From: Phialophora verrucosa
Taxonomy: Eukaryota > Ascomycota > Eurotiomycetes > Chaetothyriales > Herpotrichiellaceae
NCBI GenBank assembly: GCA_002099365.1
Contig: MSED01000006.1
Location: forward strand, 1,550,001-1,614,000
DNA: 64,000 nt
Direction: 5' to 3'
Shown in pieces: positions 51,471 to 63,800 of this stretch (position 1 is its first letter; each line of letters starts with the position of its first letter). Under the pieces are notes generated by a model. The model saw only the letters and a list, made by a program, of their open reading frames with translations. It made no database searches and had not been told where the DNA came from. Position numbers and translations under genes: made by a program.

Positions 51471-53966
51471 CTAACCTTGCTCGACTCTCCACTCGACCCC
51501 TTGCTCGTCCTGCGACTCCTCCTGATCGCCCAAATCTTCGGCCGGCTTCTGCAGGTTTGCCAAGGTGTCCAATCTGGGGTCCATGTTCAGGTGCATGTCC
51601 AAATCCATGGAGAAGTCCTCTTCGCCACCCAAGCCATATCCTATATCTTGCCACCAACCAGCAGTGGCCGGGCACATGGCTTCCGAGCGTGACACTGGCG
51701 CGGATCCAAACAAGGGCAACGTATCGAATGCTTGATCCGGATGAAGTGGCGGGACTGTGCCCGGCATCGACATAGGCACGGACATACTGGAATGCCGCGG
51801 ATATAGTCCTTGATGTGCTGGAACCTGCAATGAGGGTTGGCGAGAGAGGCCAGGCCGTGCAGAGGAAGAATTCGCGCCACGGCTGGCTGAATGTGGCCCC
51901 TCTGGACCCCCAAAGAACCCAGTATACCCAGCGGGAACGTCACTCGGTACTCCTGCGACCAGCGCGGCTAGAAATTCCAGCTTCCTGGCAATCAGGACCT
52001 CTAAAATTCCGTCGAGGACTCTCTCGACGTACACGAATCGTTTCAGAACCCTCTGAGCGCCTTGCCATGGTTCAATATTCAATCTTTGCAGCACCATCGC
52101 GAAATGCACGCTGAACCAGCGCTCGTTGATGAGATCGCCCGGGTGCTCCATTACGGGCGAGGCGATGACGCCTGCTCGCGCGACGTGATGCGCCGCTCGT
52201 ACTCGGCTGGGCTCGTCCGATTCCTCACAGAGGGCGCCGGCGAAGAAGAGGAACAGGAGGCCATCGGTCGGGATAGGATTAGGGGGTCCTGTTCCCGCCA
52301 TGCTTTGCCAGGCATGAGCGGTTGATGTTCGTCGGAACTGGCTCATGAGCGCTAATAGCAACTCCAATTGTGTGCGCAAATGATGGAATGGAATGTACGC
52401 CATAGACGGGGCATCCATGTCGCGTCGTAGGACGAACTGTGTCAGGTAGCTGCTGGCGAGTAGAACGCAGGAGTGGTAGGCTTGATGCAACTGCGATGAC
52501 AGTGACTGATCCTGATCCTCGACTTCTAGCAGATCCACGAACATATCCGAGGACAGACAGCTCAAAGCGTATTGCCGGAGCGAGAGCCAGGTGTAGATCG
52601 GATCAGCCCGATCCCGCCCGCCATCCGCCGCAGACCCTACCACGTCGAGCGAAGCCGTTTGAGAATTACGCGCGAGTCTGAAGGCAAGGTCATTAGCTGC
52701 CAGCGCTTCTCGATGCCAGTTGATCAAGTCCAGAAGATCCTCGGCATAGTCAGTCGCCTGATCATCACTGTCGAAAAGGAAGACCGCTATATCGGCCTGT
52801 CGGTAAGATTGAGCATCGAAGCTAAAGATGCCGTCAAATGGCCTCAAAGCGTGTTCTTGGGCCCAAGGCTTAGGTGCCCAAGCATCGATGTCCATTGATG
52901 GCCGTTTGGGAACGTGGCTTGCGATGAGCGATTCGCAGAGGATCAGGAGATACTTCAAGACCAGGTGGACCGACTCCAGACCTCCTTCCAGATTCTGAAG
53001 CAAGCGCATCGACGCCGTCCGATGGACCTGACAGCTCACCAAATCCTGACAGTGGAAACTGAAGGTGGTCATTCCGTGAACGAGGCTCAGCGCTTGTTCG
53101 ATGCCGATTCCAGGTCGAGCCAGCTGGATGCGTGTTTCCTCGAGGCATTTTCCATAATGGTGAATGGCTCTGGCCCACAGCATGGGCGTGTTCTCTGTCG
53201 GAGGCAGGTAATTTGTTATGTAACTAAGAGCGCCCGAGAAGAGGCCGTGCAGCATGGCGGGGTTGTTGATGACCATGCTGCGGGTCCAGCCATCGGTGAA
53301 CTGGACGGCTTGGTGCGAAGGATTCAAATAGACATGCGCAGGCCAGAAGTTGGACATGTAGCTCAATCGCCAAAACTGCAGGACTGAGTTGAAAAAGCTA
53401 TCGGAAGCCGGTCCACCGCTTGAATCTGGGCCACCAGGACTCATGCTTATGGGCGAGGCCGAGATGGGGAGTTGGGCCAGAGATGCTGCGTGGTCGGCCG
53501 GAAGGAGAGTAGACATCGCTATTGGGGCGAAGGGTGGACCAGCGGGCATGGACAGAGGAGGTCCACTGCCTGGTGGTCGCCGGGCCACTGATTCCCGGCG
53601 AGGATGACTCGTCTGCTGTCGTTGCTGGTATTGACGGACGCCCATGGCTTGCTGCTCTAAGATATCCTGAATTGATGGGATGGGCCCCGCGACCGGACTG
53701 CCTGCGGTTCCTGGCGCGGCTGGAGCTTCTGGAGTCTGCGGGCCTGTTTGACGCTGTTTTGCGCGTTCTTGTGACTTCGTCTGCGATTGGACGGGGGTCT
53801 TTCTGGATCTTCTAGCGATCTGCATGGCATGGCTCCGGACGGCAAAGACTTCTTCCCTCTGCTTGGACCTGAGATTCGATGCATTCTTGTTGACGAAGAG
53901 AAAGGGCCCGTTGTACGCTGGGGGCCGTTGGTCTGGTGGCTGGCCGCCGGGGTCCTGGTCCGCCAT
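51471..53966 (-). CDS. Fungal transcription-factor-domain protein
   Basis: Single-exon gene of 831 residues from the ATG at 53966; the frame is open to 54194 but that codon is TTG, and an internal ATG at 54107 is also possible. The N-terminus GPFLFVNKNASNLRSKQREE followed by AVRSHAMQIARRSRK is the typical opening of a fungal-specific regulator group (Fungal_trans_2/DUF3468 type, sometimes labelled tachykinin family). A Gln/Pro/Ala-rich linker (70-210) precedes the helical regulatory domain (about 230-640), with LQFWRLSYMSNFWPAHVYLN and FHCQDLVSCQVHR. No Zn2Cys6 cluster is visible. The C-terminus is disordered. Targets are unknown; it lies beside GET3 and upstream of a P450. Confidence 0.85.
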   Translation of the reverse strand: MADQDPGGQPPDQRPPAYNGPFLFVNKNASNLRSKQREEVFAVRSHAMQIARRSRKTPVQSQTKSQERAKQRQTGPQTPEAPAAPGTAGSPVAGPIPSIQDILEQQAMGVRQYQQRQQTSHPRRESVARRPPGSGPPLSMPAGPPFAPIAMSTLLPADHAASLAQLPISASPISMSPGGPDSSGGPASDSFFNSVLQFWRLSYMSNFWPAHVYLNPSHQAVQFTDGWTRSMVINNPAMLHGLFSGALSYITNYLPPTENTPMLWARAIHHYGKCLEETRIQLARPGIGIEQALSLVHGMTTFSFHCQDLVSCQVHRTASMRLLQNLEGGLESVHLVLKYLLILCESLIASHVPKRPSMDIDAWAPKPWAQEHALRPFDGIFSFDAQSYRQADIAVFLFDSDDQATDYAEDLLDLINWHREALAANDLAFRLARNSQTASLDVVGSAADGGRDRADPIYTWLSLRQYALSCLSSDMFVDLLEVEDQDQSLSSQLHQAYHSCVLLASSYLTQFVLRRDMDAPSMAYIPFHHLRTQLELLLALMSQFRRTSTAHAWQSMAGTGPPNPIPTDGLLFLFFAGALCEESDEPSRVRAAHHVARAGVIASPVMEHPGDLINERWFSVHFAMVLQRLNIEPWQGAQRVLKRFVYVERVLDGILEVLIARKLEFLAALVAGVPSDVPAGYTGFFGGPEGPHSASRGANSSSARPGLSRQPSLQVPAHQGLYPRHSSMSVPMSMPGTVPPLHPDQAFDTLPLFGSAPVSRSEAMCPATAGWWQDIGYGLGGEEDFSMDLDMHLNMDPRLDTLANLQKPAEDLGDQEESQDEQGVEWRVEQG

Positions 53967-55171
53967 CACAGCCTGGGGTTGATCGCTGCACCCCGGACTG
54001 CAAGTTCTCTTGTGTGGAGTAAGCCCGCAGTCTTCTGCTTTCGCCACGAATTGATGATACAGCTCTGTGATTTGCAGTGTTGAGGTTGCCACCCCCTGAA
54101 GCTTATACATTCTGCGAAGGACGCGGTTATAAATCTCGTCAACAGGAAAAGTGCATATGCTCCATTTGGAATGATTGTTCTCATCACAGCACAAGTTGAC
54201 ACTTTCTGGAATAAGAGTGCACCTCGGTAGGCATGATGCCGAGTTGGCGGTAATTCAAGATGCCAACAGGGCGGCGAAGCAAGTAAAATGTCGCATCCTT
54301 TGCAGGTACGGCCGAGTCTTTTCTCAACGGGAAGACGTGCATCGTCTCGGTGCGAGGAGCGACCATTTTAAGGGAGGCAGAGAGACCGAAAGCTGGAGGT
54401 TCAGATTACGGGTCGAGATCCCCGGTACCCCAAACAGCTGAAGACTGACAATGTGGACAAGGCTGGTTGGGCCATGTCTCATTGCGGTTTATACAGCCAG
54501 CAGCAGAGTTCAAATCGAGACCGGAGACGAGTGTGATTGGGCGGACGTCGAATCTAGTGCAGCTTCTCTTCTCAGTGGACAAGACCCGCTAAGCCACCAG
54601 CAGGCCATACCGCAAGTCGACATTCGGAAAGCCAAAGCCGACGATCATGCTGCAGTGCGGCCGACGATAACCTCGTGGGAGGGCCCCCTTGAAGCGATGA
54701 GTAAGGCCAGACCCGGGGCGAATAACAGCGGCGGACAACGAGCGAGACGACGAGCTCCGAGCAAACCGCGGCTTGTCCAAGCCCAACGGCATGTGCCATG
54801 ATTGCCTAACATTTGACAAATGTGCCCGCAAAACTGCAAGGCCAAGGCATGCAGAGTACGTCAGGCGCAAGACGAGGGGCCCGCAGATCAGGGCATGGGC
54901 AATTGCTGCTGTCCGGGCTGGCTCGATCGCATTAACCCCTCTCCGGTCTGGGGCTTGTCTTGCATCAGCCCGAAAGGGAATCATCTACCGACTAAGCTGC
55001 GTTTCAAAGCTTTGGAGTACGAGATGTGTCAGCGGGGTTTGATGGAATTGCTTGTGCATCACTGCGCTGCGCATGATCTCATGATGCTGCTATGTCTCAT
55101 GACAAAACCAAGAATGCAAGACGGTGCCTGTGATATCGTTGTCGGTAAGGCCAGGTACAACAAGGGTCGAG
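53967..55171. other. Intergenic, no gene seen
   Basis: About 1.2 kb between GET3 (3' side) and the transcription factor (5' side), both on minus. Several short overlapping frames around 54451-55042 lack features. It should include the promoter of the transcription factor. Confidence 0.5.
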
Positions 55172-56294
55172 TTACGAGGGGGGTTGATATGGATGAATCA
55201 GCATTTCCGAGAAACTGTTTCGTCCCGTCAGTGATTGAGCTTATGTCGTCTTTGCGTCGAGAATGCGAGGCTTACCTCTTGAGCTTCTCCACGCCACGGA
55301 CCTCGTCGGTGAGCAAAGGCATCTTGACCACGTTGAACTCGTCGTACAGCTCTTCGATCTGGTCAAGGTATTTCTTCTGCATTTTCCTCCTCGAATTGCA
55401 CTGCTTGCACTCGTTGCTTGTCTCTGGGAAGAGCAGTTGGTTGACGACGATACAATGCGTGTCAATTTGATAGCTTGCCAGCTCTTGGATCATCCTCTCC
55501 GTTTCGTACAGTGACAAGAACTCGGCAATGCAAACGCAGACGAATGTGGTCATGTCCGGGTTTTTGAACTGGCCGTTGACTTCGGCAATGGTCTCACGGA
55601 GGGACTCGAGCTTTTGGGTCAGATCCTCAAGGCTTGCTCCGCCGGGAAGTCCACCTCTTGCTCCGATCACCGACTGTAGCATTGGGCCAAACTGAGCCGA
55701 GAGCTGCGAGATTTTGGCCAGCGCCTTTTCGAGGACGGTAGGAAACTGGAGGAATCGGAGAGTGTGCCCGGTGGGAGCCGTATCAAAGATGATGACCTCG
55801 TATGACAGCGACTTGACCTGTTTGAGAACTTCGGCGAAAGACATGGCTTCGTCAACGCCAGGAATCTGTTCGCGTTAGCAAATGCCACTCTCGAGGATGG
55901 CACTGCGTACGCTGAATGCCAGATCTTGCATCATGTTACCCATCCCGCCTAGACCCGCCATGGCATCCTGTGCCTCGTCCCCCGCGCCACTGATCAAATC
56001 GTTGATAGAGCCGTTGGGATCGATCTCCATTGCACTGAGGTTCGTGAAGCCTTCGACCAGTCTTGCGTCTTTGCCGAATTTCTGGCTGAACGCATCGCTC
56101 AAGTTGTGAGCCGGATCGGTCGAGATCAGCAGCACCGATTTCCTCGCCTTCGCCATCTGGATTGCCAGGGAACATGAGGTTGTGGTCTTGCCAACGCCGC
56201 CCTTCCCGCCTACGAAAATCCACCGCAGCGACTTCTGATCAATGAGGTTCTGGAGGCTGGGCTCAAGGACATCGTCGTCACCTGCAGTCGACAT
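55172..56294 (-). CDS. GET3 ATPase, tail-anchored protein targeting
   Basis: Three exons, 55911-56294, 55276-55865 and 55172-55214, give 338 residues, the normal length. GET3 captures tail-anchored proteins from Sgt2/Get4-Get5 and delivers them to Get1/Get2 at the ER. The deviant Walker A is FVGGKGGVGKTTTSCSLA, switch I STDPAHNLSDAF, switch II FDTAPTGHTLR, and the zinc CxxC is ECKQCNS. The 45-nt first intron gives [20 protein letters not shown], and the 43-nt last exon supplies SFSEMLIHPYQPPS; without it translation runs into the intron. The Met-rich hydrophobic groove region (GLGGMGNMMQDL) is present. This is the only clear core gene in the right part of the window. Confidence 0.96.
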
Positions 56295-58066
56295 TTTCGC
56301 GTGTGTTTGTCTTCGACCCCTCGCCTTGCACTTGAGGTGTCACGCAAGAGAAGGGACTGAATTTGCCCTCAAATAATGATCAATGATTCTCGAATATTCT
56401 TAGTGGTTCTGACTCCTGTGGCCGGACTTGATGAAATCTAGAGAGAATAGTGCGCCCGTCTATTCTGCGCAAATAGACTTGTATCTAGTGTCTAGTAACA
56501 GGCAAGAGAAAGCAATGCAAAACCGCAAACCTGAATTGTGAAACTGTTGCTCATACAGGCAAAAGATGCAGGCCGCAGGTGCAGCGCAAGCGCAGACGCA
56601 AACATGATGCACGTCATAGCAGCTGCTGCCAAGGCCAACTCCGGCGGAGCACTTGAGCCGGAGCTGTCGAGCTCGGGACGAGTACAGTACACAATCGACT
56701 CCTCCTCAACACACGCACGACACTTCACTACAGAGCAAAAGCCACGCATCCAACTTGGACTTACCAAGTATATGAGATGTCGGACCTCGATGCCTGCGTG
56801 TGCCATATACAAAGGCGTCAAATTGGCGGGTAATAATTATTGGGCCTAGCACAGATTTTAGGGTGGACATGTTGTCCTTGGCTTCAGCCCAAGAGCAGAT
56901 ATGTTGCGCTGCACTTCCATTGTAACGGATGTTTTGGACCTACCAAGATGAGACTCTGGAGACAGTCCTACCGTTATGGCTCTCCGATCCCTCCGTGGAT
57001 GCTCAATGAGCCAAAGAGCAGGCAAGGCATCTACGGAGATAGGGTACACGGTAGCTTCAACACACCGGTATCGTGAGGAGTACCAAGGAACGCCGTGCTG
57101 ATGGAAGAGGGCATCCAGCTGGGAAGCTCGTACAGAACAGGTAGGTGGGCATGATGCCTGGCGCCAGTCGAAGAGAGGAGAAGGATACACTCTCCTTTCT
57201 CAAGGGCTGATGGCAGCCCGACGCATCCCAGCGTTTCGCATGGGTCGGAAGACCGCATCGATATGCCTCCAGATCGAGTCCATCTCGCGTTTCACCCTCG
57301 ACACGACAAGTGGCAGAGGATCACTGCACCAGCAGAAAAGCCAACCAGGGCTGTTGGTTGGCAGATGACCAGAGGCCGAGCATGCCGCTTTACCGTGGTC
57401 GTCGCTTCCGCCGTAAGGAGGAGGACGTGCTCCAGCTGCAGCTCGTCCAACGGCATTACGCCTCCGGCGAATCGAAAGCCGCCCGCCACCGGCTGAGATT
57501 CCCGAAAGCTGGAGAGGAAGGGGGTTGCTCTGGGGTTAAACCTTGTCACCTTCTCTGTATCTACTGAGATAAAATTGGACATGAGCCGGTGTTCTCTCGG
57601 GCTTGGCGCGTAAAGGCCACACTCCTTTAGGATCTGTCCAAGTACCCGAGAGCAAACCCTAGATATATGAACGCCCTACACCGCTTATCTCGAAGATGGC
57701 AAACCTCTCTGGTCTCGTCCCTGCCCAGCTTTCACACCCGAGGTTCTCCGGATCTCGGCCGGCTCAATGGACAGGAAATATTATGGTATTGAGAGTGGAG
57801 CTCTCGGATATCGACCGCGCGAGGCTCCGTTTAAGTTGGCCGTTGATAAGGATATTTCAATCTCCATGTCAGCCAAGCTGATAACGCCCAACGACAAACA
57901 TCTTGGAATCCGCTCTCATGTGGGCGGACTACCGTTGATATATGTGATGCATGACTCCCTGTTCTTTGTTATGCTCCACGAAGGAACCGTCCTTTATATG
58001 GTAGGTGATGGATAGTACTTGTCTGAAGCTTGACTTTGCTCGAACGGTACCAACGTCTCGTCGAGA
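56295..58066. other. Divergent intergenic region, no gene seen
   Basis: About 1.8 kb between GET3 and the P450. Frames up to ~110 codons on both strands show no domain. It should hold both promoters. Confidence 0.5.
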
Positions 58067-59702
58067 ATGGCAACGGCAACAGTTTTCGTCGGGATGCGCC
58101 CAACTCCGGTTGCACTTCTCTGTGCAGTCATGTCCCTGGCTGCAGTCCTGGTATATCGACTCTTCTTCGCGCCGCTGTCAAAATTTCCCGGCCCGAGAAT
58201 CACAGCAGTGACTCAGCTATGGATGATGTACCACGAATTTAAGGGTGACAGAACAGTTCAAATCGACAAACTCCATTCCCGCTATGGACCGGTAGTGCGC
58301 GTCTCGCCGGACGAAGTCTCGTTCAACAACTACGAGGGCTTGAGGGAGATTTATGGTATCAAGTCGACTTTCTCGAAGAGCTCGTTTTACGACCTATTCG
58401 TATACTATAATACGCGGAACACCTTCACCAGTCTAGACAAGCCAAACGTATGTTCTCCCCATTGCCCATCAACTTTAGTCGATGTAACTCATCCGTGACA
58501 ATTCAGCACTCGGCCAAAAAGAGGCTGGTCGCAGATCGATACACGAAGAGCTATGTGATGCAGCCGTCTGTGGCCGACAAAGTACGCGAGCATGCTTCAG
58601 CATTCATGAAGCAAGTGTCGACTCGAGGGCCGGTCCTCGATGTTTACACCTGGCTACACTATTATGCACTTGAGTATGCAGAACTCCCCCGCCCACGTCA
58701 GCTGCGATTCTGACCTCTTCCAGCGCCATCACGAACCACCTGTATGGAATCTATGGCACACGGACACTGTCGACGCCAGAACACAGAGGGATCGTTTATG
58801 ATCTCTCCGGCGTCAAGCACCGCACACGTCTGTACATGCTGCACTACTTCGGCTGGGTCATGTCGCTCAAAACGCAGCTGATATTCGTCATGCGCAAGCT
58901 CAGCGGCCAAAGCACGGCGTTCCACGTCCGCGGCAGCCGGCTGAACGACTACGGGGAAGATAGCGTCTCGTCTTTCCGTCGTGACCAGACCACCAAAGAT
59001 GCCATCTCAACATGCTCCAAGCTCTTCAGCCAGATCCCGAACGACGAGCCCGCCATCGCCGCCGAATGCATGGATCACCTTGTAGCGGGCGTCGACACAA
59101 CCGGCGACGCCATGTGCATCCTGATGTGGCGGATCTCGACGCCCGAGTACACACACGTACAAGACACACTGTTCTGCGAGCTTTCGAGCATCAAAGACGC
59201 CTTCGATCCCGTGACACGGACCGCGCCAATCGCGGCCCTCGACAAACTCCCATACCTCGACGCCGTAATACACGAGGCCATGCGCTGGCGTCCGCCGGTG
59301 CCCATGACGCTCTTCCGAATCGTACCTCCCACGGGCGCCGTGATCTCGGGCTACGCCGTTCCGCCTGGGACCACGGTCGGATGCCAGTCGTACAGCCTGC
59401 ACCGAGTGGAAGAGGTCTTCCCGAACCCGGACCTCTTCGACCCCACGAGGTGGTTGACAGAGGACACTGCGCACCTGGCGGCCATGCGCAACCACTTCTG
59501 GCCCTTCAGCTCTGGTGGGCGCATGTGCTTGGGGCACAATCTCGCCATGGTTGAGATGAAGCTGATCGTTGCCGCCGTCTATATGCACTACACGACGCGG
59601 GTAACGCCTGGGGTCACCGAAGAGAGTATGCGCATGGACGACCAGTTGACGAGTGGGGTGCCGTATGCGCTGAGCTGTCCGTTGGAATTTGTTGCGCGGT
59701 GA
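58067..59702 (+). CDS. Cytochrome P450 monooxygenase
   Basis: Three exons, 58067-58447, 58507-58673 and 58724-59702, give 508 residues. An N-terminal membrane anchor (VALLCAVMSLAAVLVYRLFF) and the Pro-rich hinge FPGPR are typical of microsomal fungal P450s. The I-helix reads AGVDTTGD, the ExxR pair EAMRW, and the heme-binding loop FSSGGRMCLG holds the Cys ligand. All three introns junctions close (59 and 50 nt). The sequence resembles the broad CYP group that processes secondary metabolites or xenobiotics; the substrate is not readable. Exon 3 is richer in G/C third positions than exons 1-2. No backbone biosynthetic gene lies nearby. Confidence 0.93.
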
Positions 59703-60342
59703 TCGACTGGCAACTGGGGTCATGGATCTAGCCAACTGTTGAGATTCAAGAGATTGTAGAATAAATCTTTCGTAAATTCAACAATGTATCTCTTGAGATA
59801 CATAAGGCCTCAATCTACCGCTGAGTCCTAGGTAGTCGAGGGCGGGTAGCTTGGCACGCCCTAGCTCTCAGGGCACCCAGGACACCCAGGACCAGGAGTG
59901 CTTACTGTAGCGATGATAAGCTAAGGGCTCAGCTCGTTGAAGCTCAATTTAAACCGACTTTCACTCACCCTCGAGAGTCGAATCGTACAGGTCAATTAAG
60001 TTTTAGGTTCGCCAGTATAGAGGGTGATCATTTCACCAGCGAAGAGACCTGCCGAGCAGTCCCAGGTTCTTCATTATGACAACTGTTGAAGCCCGTGTAA
60101 CTTTGAAGCGAAAAAGGTGACCATCTGGGTTCCCATCAAGCGGCTTTCACCACACGCTTTGGAGATTAGACGCTGGCCGCTCAACAAGCAGAGGAGGTGT
60201 ATCCATGACACTCTTATTCAACGATTCGAGGCAACCAAGCCAGTGCAGAAGATGATTCTCCCAACGGGCGAGCAGGATCTCTCTCCGCCTCCTTCTGTGC
60301 TGTGGTACAGTACATCTCGCAGGCTCCTCCCATGAGTACGCT
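59703..60342. other. Convergent intergenic region
   Basis: 640 bp between the P450 and GNAT genes. Short direct repeats (GGACACCCA, CACCCAGGA) occur near 59872-59895. No gene is seen. Confidence 0.5.
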
Positions 60343-61289
60343 CTATTTTGTCCACAACACGGCTCCTCCTCCGCCGCCATTCCTTCGTAAGGGATTCTCA
60401 ACCCCTTCATCATCATCCGCCTCGCGCAAATACCCGACAAGTTCCTTGAACCCACACTTCTGATAGAACCACTCCTTCCCATCCGCAGCCATCACACAAG
60501 CGGGCAAATCCCCTGCAGGATCCGACCTCGCCATCTCGAGCCCCTGCTCCACCAGTTCCCGACCATACCCGTGTCCCTGAAACCGCGGGTGCACGCCCAG
60601 GATCTCAAGCGACCAGTGGCTCTCCCGGTGCGCACCGCCCATGAACTGCCTGCCGAAGCGGGAAATCATGGGCCCTAACTTCCAGTACGTCAGCGGCTGG
60701 GGGCCTTCCGCTTTCACAGGCCTGCTCGCCGCCCTGTTGGGGATGAAAAACCGGCGCACGCGATAGAACGTCGAGAGGAGAGGCTTCATCAGCCGGCCTA
60801 GCGCGACACGGGTTAGTGTCATATTGCTCATGAGCACGTCTCGCAACATCCGAGACCATGGAATCAACCATCTGACTTACGCGGATCCCACCACCCGAGG
60901 AACCCATTCACGTGGCATGCCCCTGCTGCACCGTGGACAACCCGCTCCCACTCTGCCATGCCCGTGACAATGCCGCCCTCCTTCCGCTTGGACGATCGCG
61001 ATACTAGTGGTCGCGTCTTCTTCCCCGTCGACGAAGGCAGCAACGCCGTGTTCTCGCTGTCCGAGCTCGGAGCGTTGTCGCCGTCGTCGTACGAATACGA
61101 CACCATCAGCACCTTCCCATAGTCGTACCACGAGAGCCAGAGACTTTCTCGCAACGCGCGTTCAAAGTCCTCGGGATGCTCCTGCTGGAAGGGGAAGAGC
61201 ATCTGGAACAGTTTGTCGGGCCCGAACGCCGCGGCGAGGACGGACGCCATGACGGGAATGTCCCTTGCTGTGGCGAGGCGGACGGGCAT
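60343..61289 (-). CDS. GNAT family N-acetyltransferase
   Basis: Two exons, 60881-61289 and 60343-60797, give 287 residues. The GNAT fold transfers acetyl from acetyl-CoA to an amine. The first strand and helix MPVRLATARDIPVMASVLAA begin the domain, a Ser/Lys-rich insert (about 75-115) follows, and the CoA-binding motif lies in SLEILGVHPRFQGHGYGREL (R/Q-x-x-G-x-G/A as QGHGYG). The final YQKCGFKELVGYL is the usual last strand. The 83-nt intron has a CTAAC site and GT..AG ends. The frame opens further upstream, but the ATG at 61289 fits the family start. Substrate unknown; similar fungal proteins often act on small molecules or drugs. Confidence 0.88.
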
Positions 61290-62375
61290 GGTGGCTTGAT
61301 TTTTTCTTCTTCTCAATTTTCTTCCTAGACGAGATGTCCAAGTAATTATTATCTTGTTAACTTGCTTGGCTGGTTTGGTGGGAAAACACCCAGTCGCCGA
61401 CTTTTAACTTTATGGGTTCCGTCCGAGTATCGCCTCCTCGGCCCGGTACTCGACCATAGATACTTGTACGAGTATAGAAGGCGAGTAGAGATTCAGGAGT
61501 TGGGAATTGAGAGGAGGGAAAATACAAATACAACGGCAACAAAGGATGATCGAGCAGCCAGGACGGAAAATGTTGTGTTCAATGCAATGTTTGAAGCGGC
61601 TGTGTGCAAAAGGGCGAATGCTGGGGTTCGGCAGTTGAGAAGTACACGAGTCACACGCCGAGCCCAGTGCCCAGTGCCCAGTTTTCACTGAGTAGTTAGG
61701 ATTGTGTAACAACCGAGTAATTGACTTTCAGAGTCCTCCATCCTGTTTGTTCATTTCGCTAGCCTCTCGGAGAGTGGAAGTGGCAGCTGCAGCCACGCAA
61801 TAACTACTCAACTACAGTAACTCCGCCACCTAAATTGATTGATGCTAGCTACTACTCAGAGGCAACACGAACGTCGAGGCTGCGGGCTGGGCCAAGAATC
61901 CGTCCTGAGCCCCACTACTATGTTCAGAGTATTACTCTGGTACTTACAGTGACCGTGTGGATAGAACAGACTGCTGGCGCAACCGGAAGACTACTCATGT
62001 AGACCGAGCAATCCAAGAACACAGTAGGTAGCATCTTCAGTTCAGAACATTTACTCCCTCAATCCCTGTAACCTACAGATGACAGGCAAGACGTTCAGCG
62101 TACAACGTTCAATGCGCAATATTGAAAAAGCCAGATTCTCTCCTTCAGCTCCCTCCTCCAGCACTCTCCCCCAGCAGCATCAATAGACAGTCCTCTTTTT
62201 GTACGCATGTTATGTATGCCTTTGGTGCGGAGAGGGATCGTAGCACAATCCGCAGCTGTTCGAACCTGACTGCGATATTGACGCACGCACTTTCGGTGTA
62301 CCGCCACTGCTTTCGCGAGGGGCCTCAAGATTCACTTCAGCTTCACCTCAGCTCAGCTCAGTTCCAGCATCACCT
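61290..62375. other. Intergenic, no gene seen
   Basis: About 1.1 kb between GNAT (5' side) and the rhodopsin-like gene (3' side). Short frames carry no feature. TACGAG-type motifs lie near 61447-61475. Confidence 0.5.
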
Positions 62376-63800
62376 TCAACGATCTTCATGCCGGACCGTA
62401 TACTCGACGTCCTTGCGAATGATGAACTCGTCACTGTTATGTCGGCCCAGGGAGCCTTCCTCGTGCGAAGCATTCGATCTACCATCATTGACGAATCCTT
62501 CATTGTGCGGCCCCTCCACACTGACCTGGTACTGCGCGTGACTGTCTGGAACGAAGTTGATGCCCGTGCTCTTTCCCACATCTTCGTGAGGCTCGTCGTT
62601 ACCTGCTTGGGAGTAATTTTTCGTGCCCCCATTCTTGCTCCTGTGCGCGGTGAGGGAGTCCATCTGGTACGATCGGCCGGCGGAGCCGTAGGTATTGGCA
62701 TTATAGCCAAACACCGTGGCTTGCGTGGTGTCGAACTTGCGCAGGTACTGATTCAGGGCCGGGATTGCCGCGGAAAGGAGCGAGTAGAGGACCTCGGACT
62801 GGCGCAGGAGAATCGGTCGTGTCAGTGCGATTCCGGCGTTGGAAGCAGAGACAAAGTCGGCGACATATTTGATCTGTACGCAGATGAGGACAATGATGCT
62901 AGGGATCAGTTAGCATGCGGAGTGAGTGGAACGTCGCACATGTGTTTCTGTTTTCCACATACGGTATTCTGAGGATAAAGCACAGAGACGCTTGCACTTT
63001 GCGCTGCATACTCATGTGCAGCGGGAAGATGACGATGATGGAAAGACCCAGGATGAGGAACTCCAGCAAGGCGTCGAATAGACCAATGATGATCCAGCGA
63101 GTCACCTATTCCGCGGTCAATGCTGTTGTACCTGTTCCACGACCTCATGCCATGGTAGACTCACAAGTCCTGAGCACTTGTCTGGAACTGCTCGAATGAT
63201 CTCGGTGGAGGTACAGCCCACCGTGGCTGCGACGATGGACCCGATGCACCATATTCCGCACAAGGCGATAGCAACTTCGCAGTACAGGTGGTTTCGGTGC
63301 TGGCCGACGGCAAACAGACGCCTACAGAGCCAGATGGCCGAACATTTGCCCACGAAGAGGGCTAGCAGGAAAAACACATCACTGGCTCGAAGTGACTAAG
63401 TATCGGGTCAGCTGAATTCTGCGACTAGGTGCTTCTGGGACCTGCCTTTGCAACGGTGTGCGTATCGTTGCTAGACAGTAGGGCATACGAAGAGCCAAAT
63501 CCTCCGTCAACAGTTGCTATTATGATGGCTATGAAGTGTGGGAGCGCGATAATCTGTCAACTATGAGCTACCCCGTCCAGTAGAGGGATTTGGGCTTTCC
63601 GAACGAACCGTTGCAGCCACGGCGAGCCAGTCTTCGACGCCCATGTTCCTGTATTTGCTCGCCAAACGCATCGCGAGCACCATGAGCGAATAAATGACGA
63701 ACAAAATGCTGATGGTCAGAACAAGCCCCCGGTGGTCGTTCGCCGTGTGATGGTAGGGACGCGGGCCCAGGGCAGGCTGCTCGTCCGGAGAGGTGCTCAT
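62376..63800 (-). CDS. Fungal rhodopsin-like seven-helix membrane protein
   Basis: Five exons, 63609-63800, 63446-63553, 63165-63395, 62963-63105 and 62376-62898, give 398 residues. Seven hydrophobic helices are visible, beginning LVLTISILFVIYSLMVLAMR and including FFLLALFVGKCSAIWLCRRL and IIIGLFDALLEFLILGLSII. This is the widespread fungal family (rhodopsin domain, PF20684 type) of unknown or receptor-like function; there is no retinal Lys evidence. The C-terminal ~130 residues are polar and disordered. The second intron appears to start with GC rather than GT (AAG|GCAGGT..TTAG); the frame does not close with any GT donor nearby. The other introns (55, 59 and 64 nt) are GT..AG. Confidence 0.85.

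Noticed and set aside
59007..59735. 242-codon antisense frame
   Set aside because: Shadow of the third P450 exon.
51471..62375. Secondary-metabolite cluster (regulator, P450, GNAT and MFS genes)
   Set aside because: No polyketide synthase, peptide synthetase, terpene cyclase or similar backbone gene, and GET3 sits in the middle.
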